From Halomonas dongshanensis (GTDB lineage: Bacteria > Pseudomonadota > Gammaproteobacteria > Pseudomonadales > Halomonadaceae): a stretch of DNA of 64,000 nt. This document shows, piece by piece, positions 34,328 through 42,889 of this stretch. Below the pieces are notes generated by a model, which ran no database searches, had not been told where the DNA came from, and saw only the letters and a list, made by a program, of their open reading frames with translations. The position numbers and the translations under genes are program-made. Position 1 is the stretch's first letter. Each line of letters opens with the position of its first letter. The DNA lies in contig NZ_JAJISC010000004.1 of assembly GCF_024790395.1 (NCBI RefSeq), forward strand, positions 62,001 through 126,000. The letters run 5' to 3'.

Positions 34328-34376
34328 TTAAGTGGAGCCTAACTCCATATATTAAGTGGAGCAATACTCCACTTAA
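34328..34376. promoter_or_regulatory. Tandem palindromic operators for the TetR protein
   Basis: A perfect site at 34352-34376, TTAAGTGGAG-(5)-CTCCACTTAA, and an imperfect copy starting TTAAGTGGAG at 34328, exactly 24 bp away. They occupy the tetR/SDR promoter region. Confidence 0.8.
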
Positions 34377-34394
34377 TGCAAAGGGTACTAGAAA

Positions 34395-35138
34395 ATGACA
34401 AAACGCTTTGAAAACAAAGTGGTGGCCATAACGGGAGGTAGCGACGGTATCGGCCTCGCAACGGCGAAACTTTTCGCCATCGAAGGTGCACACGTGTACA
34501 TCACAGGGCGCCGGCAAGAACTACTCGACGACGCTGTGAAAGAGATTGGCCACGGGGCGGTCGGCGTGCAAGGTGACGTCACCAACTCTGCCGACGTTGC
34601 TCGGCTTTACGAACGGATTCAACGTGATCACCAAAGGGTCGATGTCGTGTTTGCCAATGCGGGCATTTACGAGGTCATTTCACTTGATGCGATCGAGGAT
34701 AAACATTTCGACTCGACCTTCAACGCCAATGTGAAAGGCGTGGTATTCACTGTGCAAAAAGCACTTCCGTTGATGGCAGCGGGAAGTACTGTCGTGCTTA
34801 ACGGCTCCATCGCGGGCAGTAAAGGCCTGCCGGGTCAGTCTCTATACAACGCTAGCAAGGCAGCAGTACGTTCTTTCGCCCGAAGCTGGACGAATGACCT
34901 TAAGGAGCGAGGCATCCGGGTGAACGTGGTTTCGCCTGGAGGAACGGAAACTCGCCTTATACGGAGCTACCTTGACTCGCAGCCAGAAGTCGAAGAGGCA
35001 CTCAATAAAAGCGTTCCGCTTGGGCGGTTGGGGGAACCAAACGAGATAGCACGAGCAGTCCTTTTCCTGGCATCAAACGAGAGCAGCTTTATCGCGGGAC
35101 ATGAACTCTTTGTCGATGGCGGTGCAGCCGCAGTTTAG
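34395..35138 (+). CDS. Short-chain dehydrogenase/reductase
   Basis: A 247-residue classical SDR. The NAD(P) loop is AITGGSDGIGLATA (GxxxGxG), FANAGIY is the NAG motif, and the catalytic set is Ser (NGSIAGS), Tyr-x3-Lys (YNASK). FIAGHELFVDGGAAAV is the standard C-terminus. GRR after beta-2 suggests NADPH preference. Substrate unknown. It is divergent from tetR with palindromic operators between, and 180 bp upstream of a secreted hydrolase with a similar operator. The module may deal with a small organic xenobiotic or quorum-type ester; that is inference. Confidence 0.9.
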   Translation: MTKRFENKVVAITGGSDGIGLATAKLFAIEGAHVYITGRRQELLDDAVKEIGHGAVGVQGDVTNSADVARLYERIQRDHQRVDVVFANAGIYEVISLDAIEDKHFDSTFNANVKGVVFTVQKALPLMAAGSTVVLNGSIAGSKGLPGQSLYNASKAAVRSFARSWTNDLKERGIRVNVVSPGGTETRLIRSYLDSQPEVEEALNKSVPLGRLGEPNEIARAVLFLASNESSFIAGHELFVDGGAAAV

Positions 35139-35237
35139 GGTCTCAGGCACGTCTCGTTCAGTTTTAGTGATATTGGTGTCAGATGCAGATTAGTTCTTAG
35201 AGTACTTGCAGTAATTTTCATCTGACCCTGCTATTTC

Positions 35238-35260
35238 CTCCACTTAAAACATGGAGGAAC
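35238..35260. promoter_or_regulatory. Operator-like palindrome upstream of the hydrolase gene
   Basis: TCCTCCA (35238-35244) and TGGAGGA (35254-35260) with a CTTAAA spacer segment. It shares CTCCACTTAA with the tetR/SDR operators, suggesting the same repressor. Confidence 0.6.
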
Positions 35261-35318
35261 CTTCCATATTCAATATGCATACTTACACCGTTTTCGACGC
35301 TCAACAGAGGTAGTCAAC

Positions 35319-36083
35319 ATGATCAATTTCCGCACCCTCACCTTGTCCGTAAGCGTTACGCTAGGTGCCGTAATGGCGCTGCCAGGTATGGCTATCGCTG
35401 ATGTAAAGAACATCGTTCTGGTGCACGGCGGAAACGTCGATGGCAGCACTTGGCGAGGGGTATACGACCAACTGACTGCCGAAGGCCTAAAGGTCACAGT
35501 GACTCAACTGCCAATGACATCCGTCGAAGATGACGTCGCGGCGGTTCAGCGAAGCCTGGACGTACAAGACGGCCCAGTATTGCTGGTGGGACATTCTTAT
35601 GGTGGCGTGGTGATAACCGAAGCCGGCATCGACCCAGGCGTCAAAGGTCTCGTCTACGTTACAGCTTTCCAGCCTGATATCGGGGAAAGCGGCGGCGACC
35701 TGCTAGCCTCAGCGACCAGCGACTTCACGGCCGACAAGCTGACGGTCACCGACGATGGCTTTCTTTTGGTCAATGACGACGCGTTCCTCTCCTTGGCAGG
35801 TAACGGTCTTTCAGAAGAAGACGCACTCTTTTTGGCAAGATCCCAAGCATGGGCCAACGCGGAGAATCTTTCTCACAAAGTTACTTCTGCGGCATGGCAA
35901 GATAAACCAAGCTGGATGACGGTCGCTACCGAAGATCTTCTCATCTCACCGGAGCTGCAGCGCCGTATGGCAGAGCGTGCCGGTTCGACAGTCATTGAGA
36001 TCACGAACGGTCATATGCTGCCGATGACGAACCCCGATGAGGTGGCCGAGGTGATTGCCCAGGCCGCCAAGGCGGTGAACTAG
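35319..36083 (+). CDS. Secreted alpha/beta-fold hydrolase
   Basis: A 254-residue protein with a signal peptide (LTLSVSVTLGAVMALPGMAIA, cleavage about residue 27). It has the plant-esterase-like alpha/beta fold: VLVHGGNVDGSTWRGV oxyanion strand, nucleophile elbow VGHSYGG (Ser about residue 93), and His in NGHMLPMTNPDEVA. Related to salicylic-acid-binding/methylesterase-like hydrolases. Short ribosome site AGAGGT 11 bases ahead. Lies after the SDR under a similar operator; likely periplasmic partner in the same detoxification module. Confidence 0.86.
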   Translation: MINFRTLTLSVSVTLGAVMALPGMAIADVKNIVLVHGGNVDGSTWRGVYDQLTAEGLKVTVTQLPMTSVEDDVAAVQRSLDVQDGPVLLVGHSYGGVVITEAGIDPGVKGLVYVTAFQPDIGESGGDLLASATSDFTADKLTVTDDGFLLVNDDAFLSLAGNGLSEEDALFLARSQAWANAENLSHKVTSAAWQDKPSWMTVATEDLLISPELQRRMAERAGSTVIEITNGHMLPMTNPDEVAEVIAQAAKAVN

Positions 36084-36099
36084 CCCAGGTCCAGGTGCT

Positions 36100-36175
36100 G
36101 CCAAATGTGCGCTGGGTAAAGCTCTACACTACCTGGACCACCAGTGGCCGCGCCTGGCTCGGCTCCTGAACGATG
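36100..36175 (+). pseudogene. IS66 transposase fragment
   Basis: The + strand reads LGKALHYLDHQWPRLARLLND, a conserved segment of IS66 TnpC that precedes its acidic catalytic region. Only about 25 codons remain, joined directly to IS3 mosaic copy B. Confidence 0.7.
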
Positions 36176-36463
36176 TGAAGTGCCCCCCTCCCGAGCTACA
36201 CAGACTATAGTGAAGCCATCAGGAGGATGAAGTGAGTAATGAACCTACCGTCAAACGTTGGATGGCGAAGCGCAAAGCCGCAGTCGTCATGGACATCTAC
36301 AAAGGCAAGGCCACCGTGTAATGCTCCCCTGGTTTCTGCACACCCTACCCAGATAATGCGGGGTGTGCTCGGGGTGCCACATAGCCCCGAGACTGATGCG
36401 GCCGCTCTTTGTATGTTCCCTCGACCCTACCAAAACGTAGTTGTCAGCGAAGTTTCACTACAG
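36176..36463. mobile_element. IS3-derived mosaic repeat, copy B
   Basis: Second copy of the mosaic at 33171-33456, same orientation: 5' orfA fragment (MSNEPTVKRWMAKRKAAVVM) joined at 36317 to a reversed orfB 3' end (GTYKERPHQSRGYVAPRA...LSG). It also ends at an attC core, as copy A does. Confidence 0.8.
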
Positions 36464-36761
36464 CCTCAACGCCTGAGTTAAGCCGCGCTGCGAAGCGGCA
36501 TTGTTGAGCCTCGATGATCCGCCTCGCCGATGAAGGACTGAGCTCTTCAATATCTTTGGAGGAGATTTGGATGCGCCACCAGCGGCCAGATCTCGTGAAG
36601 TGGGGCTCTTCTATTAGATACACCCACCATTGCTTGTCGCAGGAGCGGCAAGTATGGATCTCAACTGTGGCCCCATGGTCATCCTCGCCGACATCACGAC
36701 TGCGAAAGTCATTGTAGTTGAACGGAGGTCGACCGCAGCTGCACTCGAAAATACGAAACAT
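36444..36761 (-). CDS. Cassette protein with CxC/CxxC motifs
   Basis: A 105-residue protein starting MFRIFECSCGRPPFNYNDF, with paired cysteines (CSC and CRSC) spaced like a zinc ribbon and two Trp pairs (QWWVYL, RWWRIQIS). Family not recognised. The start ATG lies eight bases inside the cassette after an attC core. Its natural stop is lost because the R'' core is GCTCAAC instead of a TAA-containing form, so the frame reads through the attC (residues ~84-98) into the neighbour. Confidence 0.6.
   Translation of the reverse strand: MFRIFECSCGRPPFNYNDFRSRDVGEDDHGATVEIHTCRSCDKQWWVYLIEEPHFTRSGRWWRIQISSKDIEELSPSSARRIIEAQQCRFAARLNSGVEAVVKLR
36464..36509 (-). repeat. attC site, short form
   Basis: 46 bp; minus-strand cores GCTCAAC (36503-36509) and GTTGAGG (36464-36470), with the familiar GCCGCTTCGCAGCGCGGC stem and TTAACTCAGGC. 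One core deviates from consensus. Confidence 0.7.
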
Positions 36762-36768
36762 GATCTGC

Positions 36769-36838
36769 GCCTAACGCTTGGATTAGCGGCGTACCGGAGC
36801 GCAGCGTAGGTGCGTCCGACAACAGCCGCTGGTTAAAT
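36769..36838 (-). repeat. attC site
   Basis: 70 bp with consensus cores ATTTAAC (36832-36838) and GTTAGGC (36769-36775) on the minus strand and an imperfect internal palindrome. Confidence 0.8.
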
Positions 36839-36907
36839 GCTCTTGTATGCGCACGACCATGCGCATACACTGACGCTATGCGTGCAACAGCTATATTGAA
36901 GGGCATG

Positions 36908-37153
36908 ATGGTCGAACTATACAACACAGCCGCACCAAAAAAAGCGGCAAACTTGTCAGTTAACAGTGACCTGCTCCGCAAAGCGCGGGATCTGAACATC
37001 AGCCTCTCAGCCACTCTGGAGCGGGCCTTGAAAGAAGAGCTCGCCAAACGCGCTGCCGCTCAATGGGTAGAAGAAAATCGCGCTGCGATCCGAAGCTACA
37101 ACGAGTTTGTCAAGCAACACGGATGCTTCGGTGACGAATTCAGGGAGTTTTGA
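36908..37153 (+). CDS. ccdA: CcdA-family antitoxin (integron cassette)
   Basis: An 81-residue CcdA homologue: an N-terminal ribbon-helix-helix (KAANLSVNSDLLRKARDLNISLSATLERALKEEL) and a C-terminal toxin-binding tail WVEENRAAIRSYNEFVKQHGCFGDEFREF. ATG 36908 has AAGGG at useful distance; ATGs at 36905 and 36878 are alternatives. Its stop overlaps the toxin start (TGATG). It reads rightward, against the array, so it must carry its own promoter within the cassette. Confidence 0.88.
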   Translation: MVELYNTAAPKKAANLSVNSDLLRKARDLNISLSATLERALKEELAKRAAAQWVEENRAAIRSYNEFVKQHGCFGDEFREF

Positions 37154-37470
37154 TGGCGCAGTTCGATGTTTACCCCAATCCAAGCAAAACCAGCAAAACT
37201 CACTATCCCTACCTCGTCGATATTCAAAGTGGCCTCCTGACCGACCTGACAACTCGTATCGTTATTCCCTTGGGCAAAACTTCAGCATTTGAGAGCCAGC
37301 CGATGCGAGGCCTCACGCCCGAGATATCGTTTAACGATCAGCAACTGCTGTTGATGACTCCTCAAATTTCGTCGGTGCCAGAAAAATACCTTAAAAATCC
37401 CATCGGTTCCCTTTCACATTTCCGGGATCAAATTGTTGCGGCAGTGGATCTCGCGGTCACTGGTATTTAA
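37153..37470 (+). CDS. ccdB: CcdB-family gyrase toxin (integron cassette)
   Basis: A 105-residue CcdB: MAQFDVYPNPSKTSKTHYPYLVDIQSGLL, RIVIPLGK, and the C-terminal helix LSHFRDQIVAAVDLAVTGI ending in the Ile that in F-plasmid CcdB is part of the gyrase-poisoning Trp-Gly-Ile tail (here Thr-Gly-Ile). The Trp to Thr change may weaken gyrase poisoning. The TAA stop lies inside the attC core ATTTAAC at the cassette border. Confidence 0.9.
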   Translation: MAQFDVYPNPSKTSKTHYPYLVDIQSGLLTDLTTRIVIPLGKTSAFESQPMRGLTPEISFNDQQLLLMTPQISSVPEKYLKNPIGSLSHFRDQIVAAVDLAVTGI

Positions 37471-37524
37471 CGCCTGAATTAAGCCGCGCCGCGAAGCGGC
37501 GTCGGATTGAATGAGTTGTTAGGC
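37465..37524 (-). repeat. attC site, canonical 60-bp type
   Basis: Cores GCCTAAC (37518-37524) and GTTAAAT (37465-37471), stem CCGACGCCGCTTCGCGGCG. Nearly identical to the attC of common resistance cassettes. Confidence 0.9.
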
Positions 37525-37532
37525 GCCGACCG

Positions 37533-38030
37533 CTAAAAAGCGAAGCTCGGATACCTTATGCGCACTTGCGGGAGCACCTCGTTGAGAAAGCAATTTACCA
37601 GACCAAAGATGCTAATGGTTGCTGAAGGGAATTTATCTGTAGAAACCCTTATGTATAACGTGATCAGATTTGCTTCCGACGCCAGAAAGATTCGTCGATG
37701 ATCCGAGTGTGCATTGCCTACCGTAAAAGATCGCATGTGCATCAGAGCATTGAGCGCGTTGCGGTAGCTGGTTTCCCACTTCCCAGGATCACCGCTTGAT
37801 ATTGATACGAGCTTAACGTCTATTGACGCGAATGGATGGTCCATCAGACCACAAAATTCATTGACTTTCCTGGCGTGGAAAGCAAACTCAACGAGGTCAG
37901 GAACTATTGTCTCTATCCACTGGTTGCTCCATTCACCGGGAAAGACGGAGCTTGTGAAGGCAAACAAGCGCAATGCTCTTGACCTCGCCTGCGCAATGTG
38001 AATTTCTGCAAGCCTTTGATGACTACTCAT
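37533..38030 (-). CDS. Integron cassette protein of unknown function
   Basis: A 165-residue soluble, probably mostly helical protein (RLAEIHIAQARSRALRLFAF, YRNALNALMHMRSFTVG, ISIFGLVNCFLNEVLPQVRIRYPSFAF). No family recognised; no signal or metal motif. The start follows an attC core by about 20 bp and the stop precedes the next attC by 9 bp, the tight packing of a cassette. Confidence 0.7.
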   Translation of the reverse strand: MSSHQRLAEIHIAQARSRALRLFAFTSSVFPGEWSNQWIETIVPDLVEFAFHARKVNEFCGLMDHPFASIDVKLVSISSGDPGKWETSYRNALNALMHMRSFTVGNAHSDHRRIFLASEANLITLYIRVSTDKFPSATISIFGLVNCFLNEVLPQVRIRYPSFAF

Positions 38031-38052
38031 GCGGTGAGACCCTTTCTCCGGT

Positions 38053-38117
38053 GCCTAACGCCGGAGTTAAGCCGCGCCGCGCCGCGAAGCGGCGTCGGCT
38101 TGAATGAATTGTTAGAG
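38053..38117 (-). repeat. attC site, canonical type
   Basis: Cores TCTAAC within 38111-38117 and GTTAGGC (38053-38059). Same stem as the 37465 site, but with a GCGCC repeat unit (CGCGCCGCGCCGCG) expanded by 5 bp. Confidence 0.9.
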
Positions 38118-38768
38118 GGCATTGGCATCACTTTGCGCTTGGACAAATGCACCTTGGTTGGTGAGCAATAATGTCGATGCTAACCGCCGTTCTGTCTCTT
38201 TTCGCTTGTACTTGTGCCACTTCTCCAAGCTGTCCGGCTTCAACTTGCGAACGCCACTTTGGAAGAATCCGAAGGCCGCCTTCTCCAGAGACGACGACAA
38301 GCCAACAAAGTCTTGTCGGATGACCTCTCCTAAGCCTAGAAATCGGTCCGACGGGATCTGCTCCAGATAAAGATGTAAGGTGATCAGATAGTCTTGAGCG
38401 AAGTTCACCTCTCGCTTTGCCGCAGTAGAGAGCCAAGATGTGCCCTCAAGGCTTAGCTGCGTAAAGCGGGTGAACCAATCGTCAAAGGTGTCTCGGGAAA
38501 TCATTACCTGGGGGGCACGTCGGACCTCTCCTGACGACGAAAATCCACCTAGCGCTACCATTACGCGCATCTCCGTCGCGAGAGCGATGACTCTCTCATG
38601 CGCAGCGATGCGGCGATCCAAAAGTTTGCCGGATACTGAGAGATGGAACTCTCGCTTCTTTAGTAGTAGAGCACCGATGAACGACAGGACTCCGCCGCCT
38701 AGTGCGCCGGTGAGCGCGAAGATTGCGCTGGCGTGTGCTGTTAAAAATGTTCCCCAGTCGAAATCCAT
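38112..38768 (-). CDS. Cassette protein with N-terminal membrane anchor
   Basis: A 218-residue protein. It starts MDFDWGTFLTAHASAIFALTGALGGGVLSFIGALLLKKREF, one transmembrane helix (residues ~10-35), then a long helical cytoplasmic part (ERVIALATEMRVMVALGGF, FFQSGVRKLKPDSLEKWHKYKRKETERR). Family not recognised; similar one-helix proteins occur among phage-defence candidates, but nothing here proves that. First cassette after the integrase relic; its TAA stop is formed by the attC core. Confidence 0.7.
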   Translation of the reverse strand: MDFDWGTFLTAHASAIFALTGALGGGVLSFIGALLLKKREFHLSVSGKLLDRRIAAHERVIALATEMRVMVALGGFSSSGEVRRAPQVMISRDTFDDWFTRFTQLSLEGTSWLSTAAKREVNFAQDYLITLHLYLEQIPSDRFLGLGEVIRQDFVGLSSSLEKAAFGFFQSGVRKLKPDSLEKWHKYKRKETERRLASTLLLTNQGAFVQAQSDANAL

Positions 38769-38779
38769 ATACCCCTGCC

Positions 38780-38786
38780 CGCTAAC
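38780..38786 (-). other. Candidate attI core
   Basis: GTTAGCG on the minus strand, 12 bases before the first cassette start codon and between the intI relic and the array, where attI should lie. It deviates from GTTRRRY in one position. Confidence 0.4.
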
Positions 38787-38805
38787 AGTGACTATATACC
38801 CGTCT

Positions 38806-38849
38806 GCATAACCTCAATGAACGTGCTGGTGCGTTCATTGAGGTTATGC
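38806..38849. repeat. 18-bp perfect inverted repeat beside the integrase relic
   Basis: GCATAACCTCAATGAACG (38806-38823) and its exact complement (38832-38849), 8-base loop. No T run follows. It may be a hairpin controlling the integron promoters or an unrelated element end. Confidence 0.75.
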
Positions 38850-38997
38850 AGCTGCCTTGATCAAATCTATCTCATTGATTCTATTGCTAGCAAAGCAAAT
38901 TTTGGCTACCTATCCAAAATTCGCGTGTTGGCACGATTTGCCATTCTCAATAATACTGTATGTAAAGACACTATTAATTAATACAAAAGGATACCCC

Positions 38998-39174
38998 ATG
39001 AAGCTAATGGAAAGGGTCCGGGCTACCTTGCTGGTAAAACGTTATAGCCTTCGTACTGAAAAGACGTACTGCTATTGGATTCGCTTTTCCTTTCACTTTT
39101 ATGAAGTACGGCAACCAGCCTTGATGACAAATTCGGATAGTAACCCGCTACACGCAAACATTCACCTCGTTTAA
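38998..39174 (+). pseudogene. intI: Integron integrase (intI) N-terminal relic
   Basis: 58 codons with AAAGGA upstream. MKLMERVRATLLVKRYSLRT, then EKTYCYWIRFSFHFYEVRQP and ALM, match the start of integron tyrosine recombinases (the HYSLRTE-AYVHWIR-FI-FHGVRHP pattern). The match ends at about 39125; the last 15 codons are unrelated, and over 85% of the protein, including all catalytic residues, is missing. It points away from the cassettes, as intI does in integrons. Confidence 0.8.
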
Positions 39175-39800
39175 ACCATTGGCTTCCTTAAAATAAGATC
39201 AAATCGATGCCAGTGGTGCGGTACCAGCCCGCCATCTCCTTCGCTGTCGCGGAAGAGCTCAATCTCTACTCCATCGCAAAGCGCCTCTACCTCTTCTTTG
39301 GTGTGAAACGTCATTGCTTGGTTACCAGCCCAGTCGTGTCGAGTGCCGAATAGGTGGCCGACGAAGAGGCCGCCGGGTTCGAGTGCTGACTGAATCAGCG
39401 TCCATAGCGTTGAAAAGTGATTGGATTCGCAGAAGGGCAAACTCAAACCGGCGTGTATAAGTGCCGATGTGGGTAGGCTATCTAGCGTTTCGAAACGCGA
39501 CATTATGATCGTTAGCGCTGTATGCGGCAGGCTCGCTTTTAGCATGTTAACGCGCTTAATGGCATCCAGCTCTTTATCGATGGCGACTACGCGCCAGCCA
39601 GCGTGTAACAGCATTGCCGTTTCGATGCCGCCGCCACATCCAAGATCAATGGCGCATCTATTCCCCATCGGTAAACACTCTGCCCCTAGAGCACGGCGCA
39701 GTAACGGTGAGGCGGTACGTGTTTGGTTGGCCTGATAGAACGCTTCCCAGCCCGTATCGGTGTTTGTTTTCAACGTCAATGCTTCCCTGTTACGACTCAT
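39171..39800 (-). CDS. Class I SAM-dependent methyltransferase (TehB-like)
   Basis: A 209-residue methyltransferase with motif I CAIDLGCGGGIETAMLL (about residue 50), acidic loop VAIDKELDAI, and ALEPGGLFVGHLFG as post-III strand. The N-terminal TGWEAFYQANQTRTASPLL is typical of TehB/thiopurine-like small methyltransferases acting on toxic small molecules. Substrate unknown. Its end touches the integrase relic (4-bp overlap), so the gene marks the first intact chromosomal gene beyond the integron. Confidence 0.82.
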   Translation of the reverse strand: MSRNREALTLKTNTDTGWEAFYQANQTRTASPLLRRALGAECLPMGNRCAIDLGCGGGIETAMLLHAGWRVVAIDKELDAIKRVNMLKASLPHTALTIIMSRFETLDSLPTSALIHAGLSLPFCESNHFSTLWTLIQSALEPGGLFVGHLFGTRHDWAGNQAMTFHTKEEVEALCDGVEIELFRDSEGDGGLVPHHWHRFDLILRKPMV

Positions 39801-39930
39801 GCAATGGTAAGGTTTTCTTACCCTACCCGATATTTACTCCGTAAGTACGGATAAATACTGCCGCTGCGATGATCACCTAACCCCCCTTGCATCTCCCCCC
39901 ATCGCCGCCTAGACTCGCCTCGTTGACTGC

Positions 39931-40068
39931 TTGACGGGGTGCCGGTGATATCCGGCTGAGATGGCGCAGGGCGTGCTCTTTTGAGAGCGCCGAGTGCTGG
40001 TCCCGCTGAACCTGATCCGGCTAATGTGCTGCCTTGAACGCAGCGCGGGTACCGGCGTAGGGATCAAG
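39931..40068 (+). ncRNA. TPP (THI) riboswitch
   Basis: Contains the aptamer consensus in order: ACGGGGTGCC start, GGCTGAGATGG, CTGAACCTGATCCGGCTAAT and CCGGCGTAGGGATCAAG. The P3 arm is extended by about 35 bases compared with minimal aptamers. It lies about 90 bp upstream of tenA-thiC and should repress them when thiamine pyrophosphate is plentiful. Confidence 0.95.
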
Positions 40069-40157
40069 CGAGGCGCGGCCGCCTGTGTGCCCTTTCGCCG
40101 TGCCCTTCTCTCGATCTTCTCTCGCCTGCCCTTCGGATCACCACTACCGGAGGATGC

Positions 40158-40826
40158 ATGAGCTACCGTTTCGACGACCTGACCGCTGCCTGCCACGACG
40201 ACTGGCGCGCCTATATCGAGCACGATTTCGTTCGCCAGTTGGGCAGTGCCACGCTTTCCGAGGACGCCTTTCGCCACTACCTGAAGCAGGATTACCTGTT
40301 TCTCATCCACTTCGCGCGCGCCTACGCACTGGCCGCCTACAAGAGCCCCTCCCTTTCCGATTTACGCCACGCCTTCGAGGGCATGAGAGCCATCGTCGAT
40401 GTGGAGCTCGACCTGCACGTGGGCTTTTGCCGCCAGTGGGGTATTTCAGAAGAGGAGCTGGCCCAGCTTCCCGAAGCGAAGGCCACGCTGGCCTACACCC
40501 GCTACGTGCTGGATACCGGCAATCGGGGTGATCTATTGGATCTTCATGTAGCGCTGGCCCCGTGCATGGTCGGCTATGGCGAGATCGCCAACTGGTTGAA
40601 CGCCCACCCGGCCACCCGGCGCGGCGGCGATAACCCCTTCGACGCCTGGATTGCCATGTACGAAGGCGAGGCGTTCCAGGCTGCGATGCGCGCAGAGATC
40701 GATTGGCTCGATGCGCGCCTGGCCGATGCCAGCCCCGCCCGCTTTGCCGAACTGACCCGGATATTTCGCGACGCCACGCGGTTGGAAATCGATTTCTGGC
40801 AGATGGGCCTGGATCTGGCCGATTGA
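40158..40826 (+). CDS. tenA: TenA family aminopyrimidine aminohydrolase (thiaminase II)
   Basis: A 222-residue helical protein of the TenA family: HYLKQDYLFLIHFARAYALAAYKSP, the active-site Cys in HVALAPCMVGYGEIANWL (about residue 136) and the final TRLEIDFWQMGLDLA with the catalytic Glu. TenA hydrolyses aminomethyl pyrimidine salvage products to HMP or degrades thiamine. GGAGG precedes ATG 40158. Under the TPP riboswitch and 31 bp before thiC, so it feeds the same pyrimidine branch. Confidence 0.92.
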   Translation: MSYRFDDLTAACHDDWRAYIEHDFVRQLGSATLSEDAFRHYLKQDYLFLIHFARAYALAAYKSPSLSDLRHAFEGMRAIVDVELDLHVGFCRQWGISEEELAQLPEAKATLAYTRYVLDTGNRGDLLDLHVALAPCMVGYGEIANWLNAHPATRRGGDNPFDAWIAMYEGEAFQAAMRAEIDWLDARLADASPARFAELTRIFRDATRLEIDFWQMGLDLAD

Positions 40827-40836
40827 CCCACAATAA

Positions 40837-42732
<1,896 letters not shown>

Positions 42733-42889
42733 AAAAAATCATCCGCGCTTTCATCACTATTAAACGCCGCTCTTTATACGCTGAAAGCGCACTCTGCGTT
42801 CATTAAAGAGAATAGAATCGTTATCACAAGTTATGTATTCTAGGGCTTCACCAAAACGGCTTGCGCCACTTTCATAGAATGGATTCCCA

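Noticed and set aside
31165..38117. CRISPR array interpretation of the repeated GC-rich sequences
   Set aside because: Repeats are 46-72 bp, variable in the middle and separated by whole genes, with GTTRRRY/RYYYAAC ends: attC sites, not CRISPR repeats.
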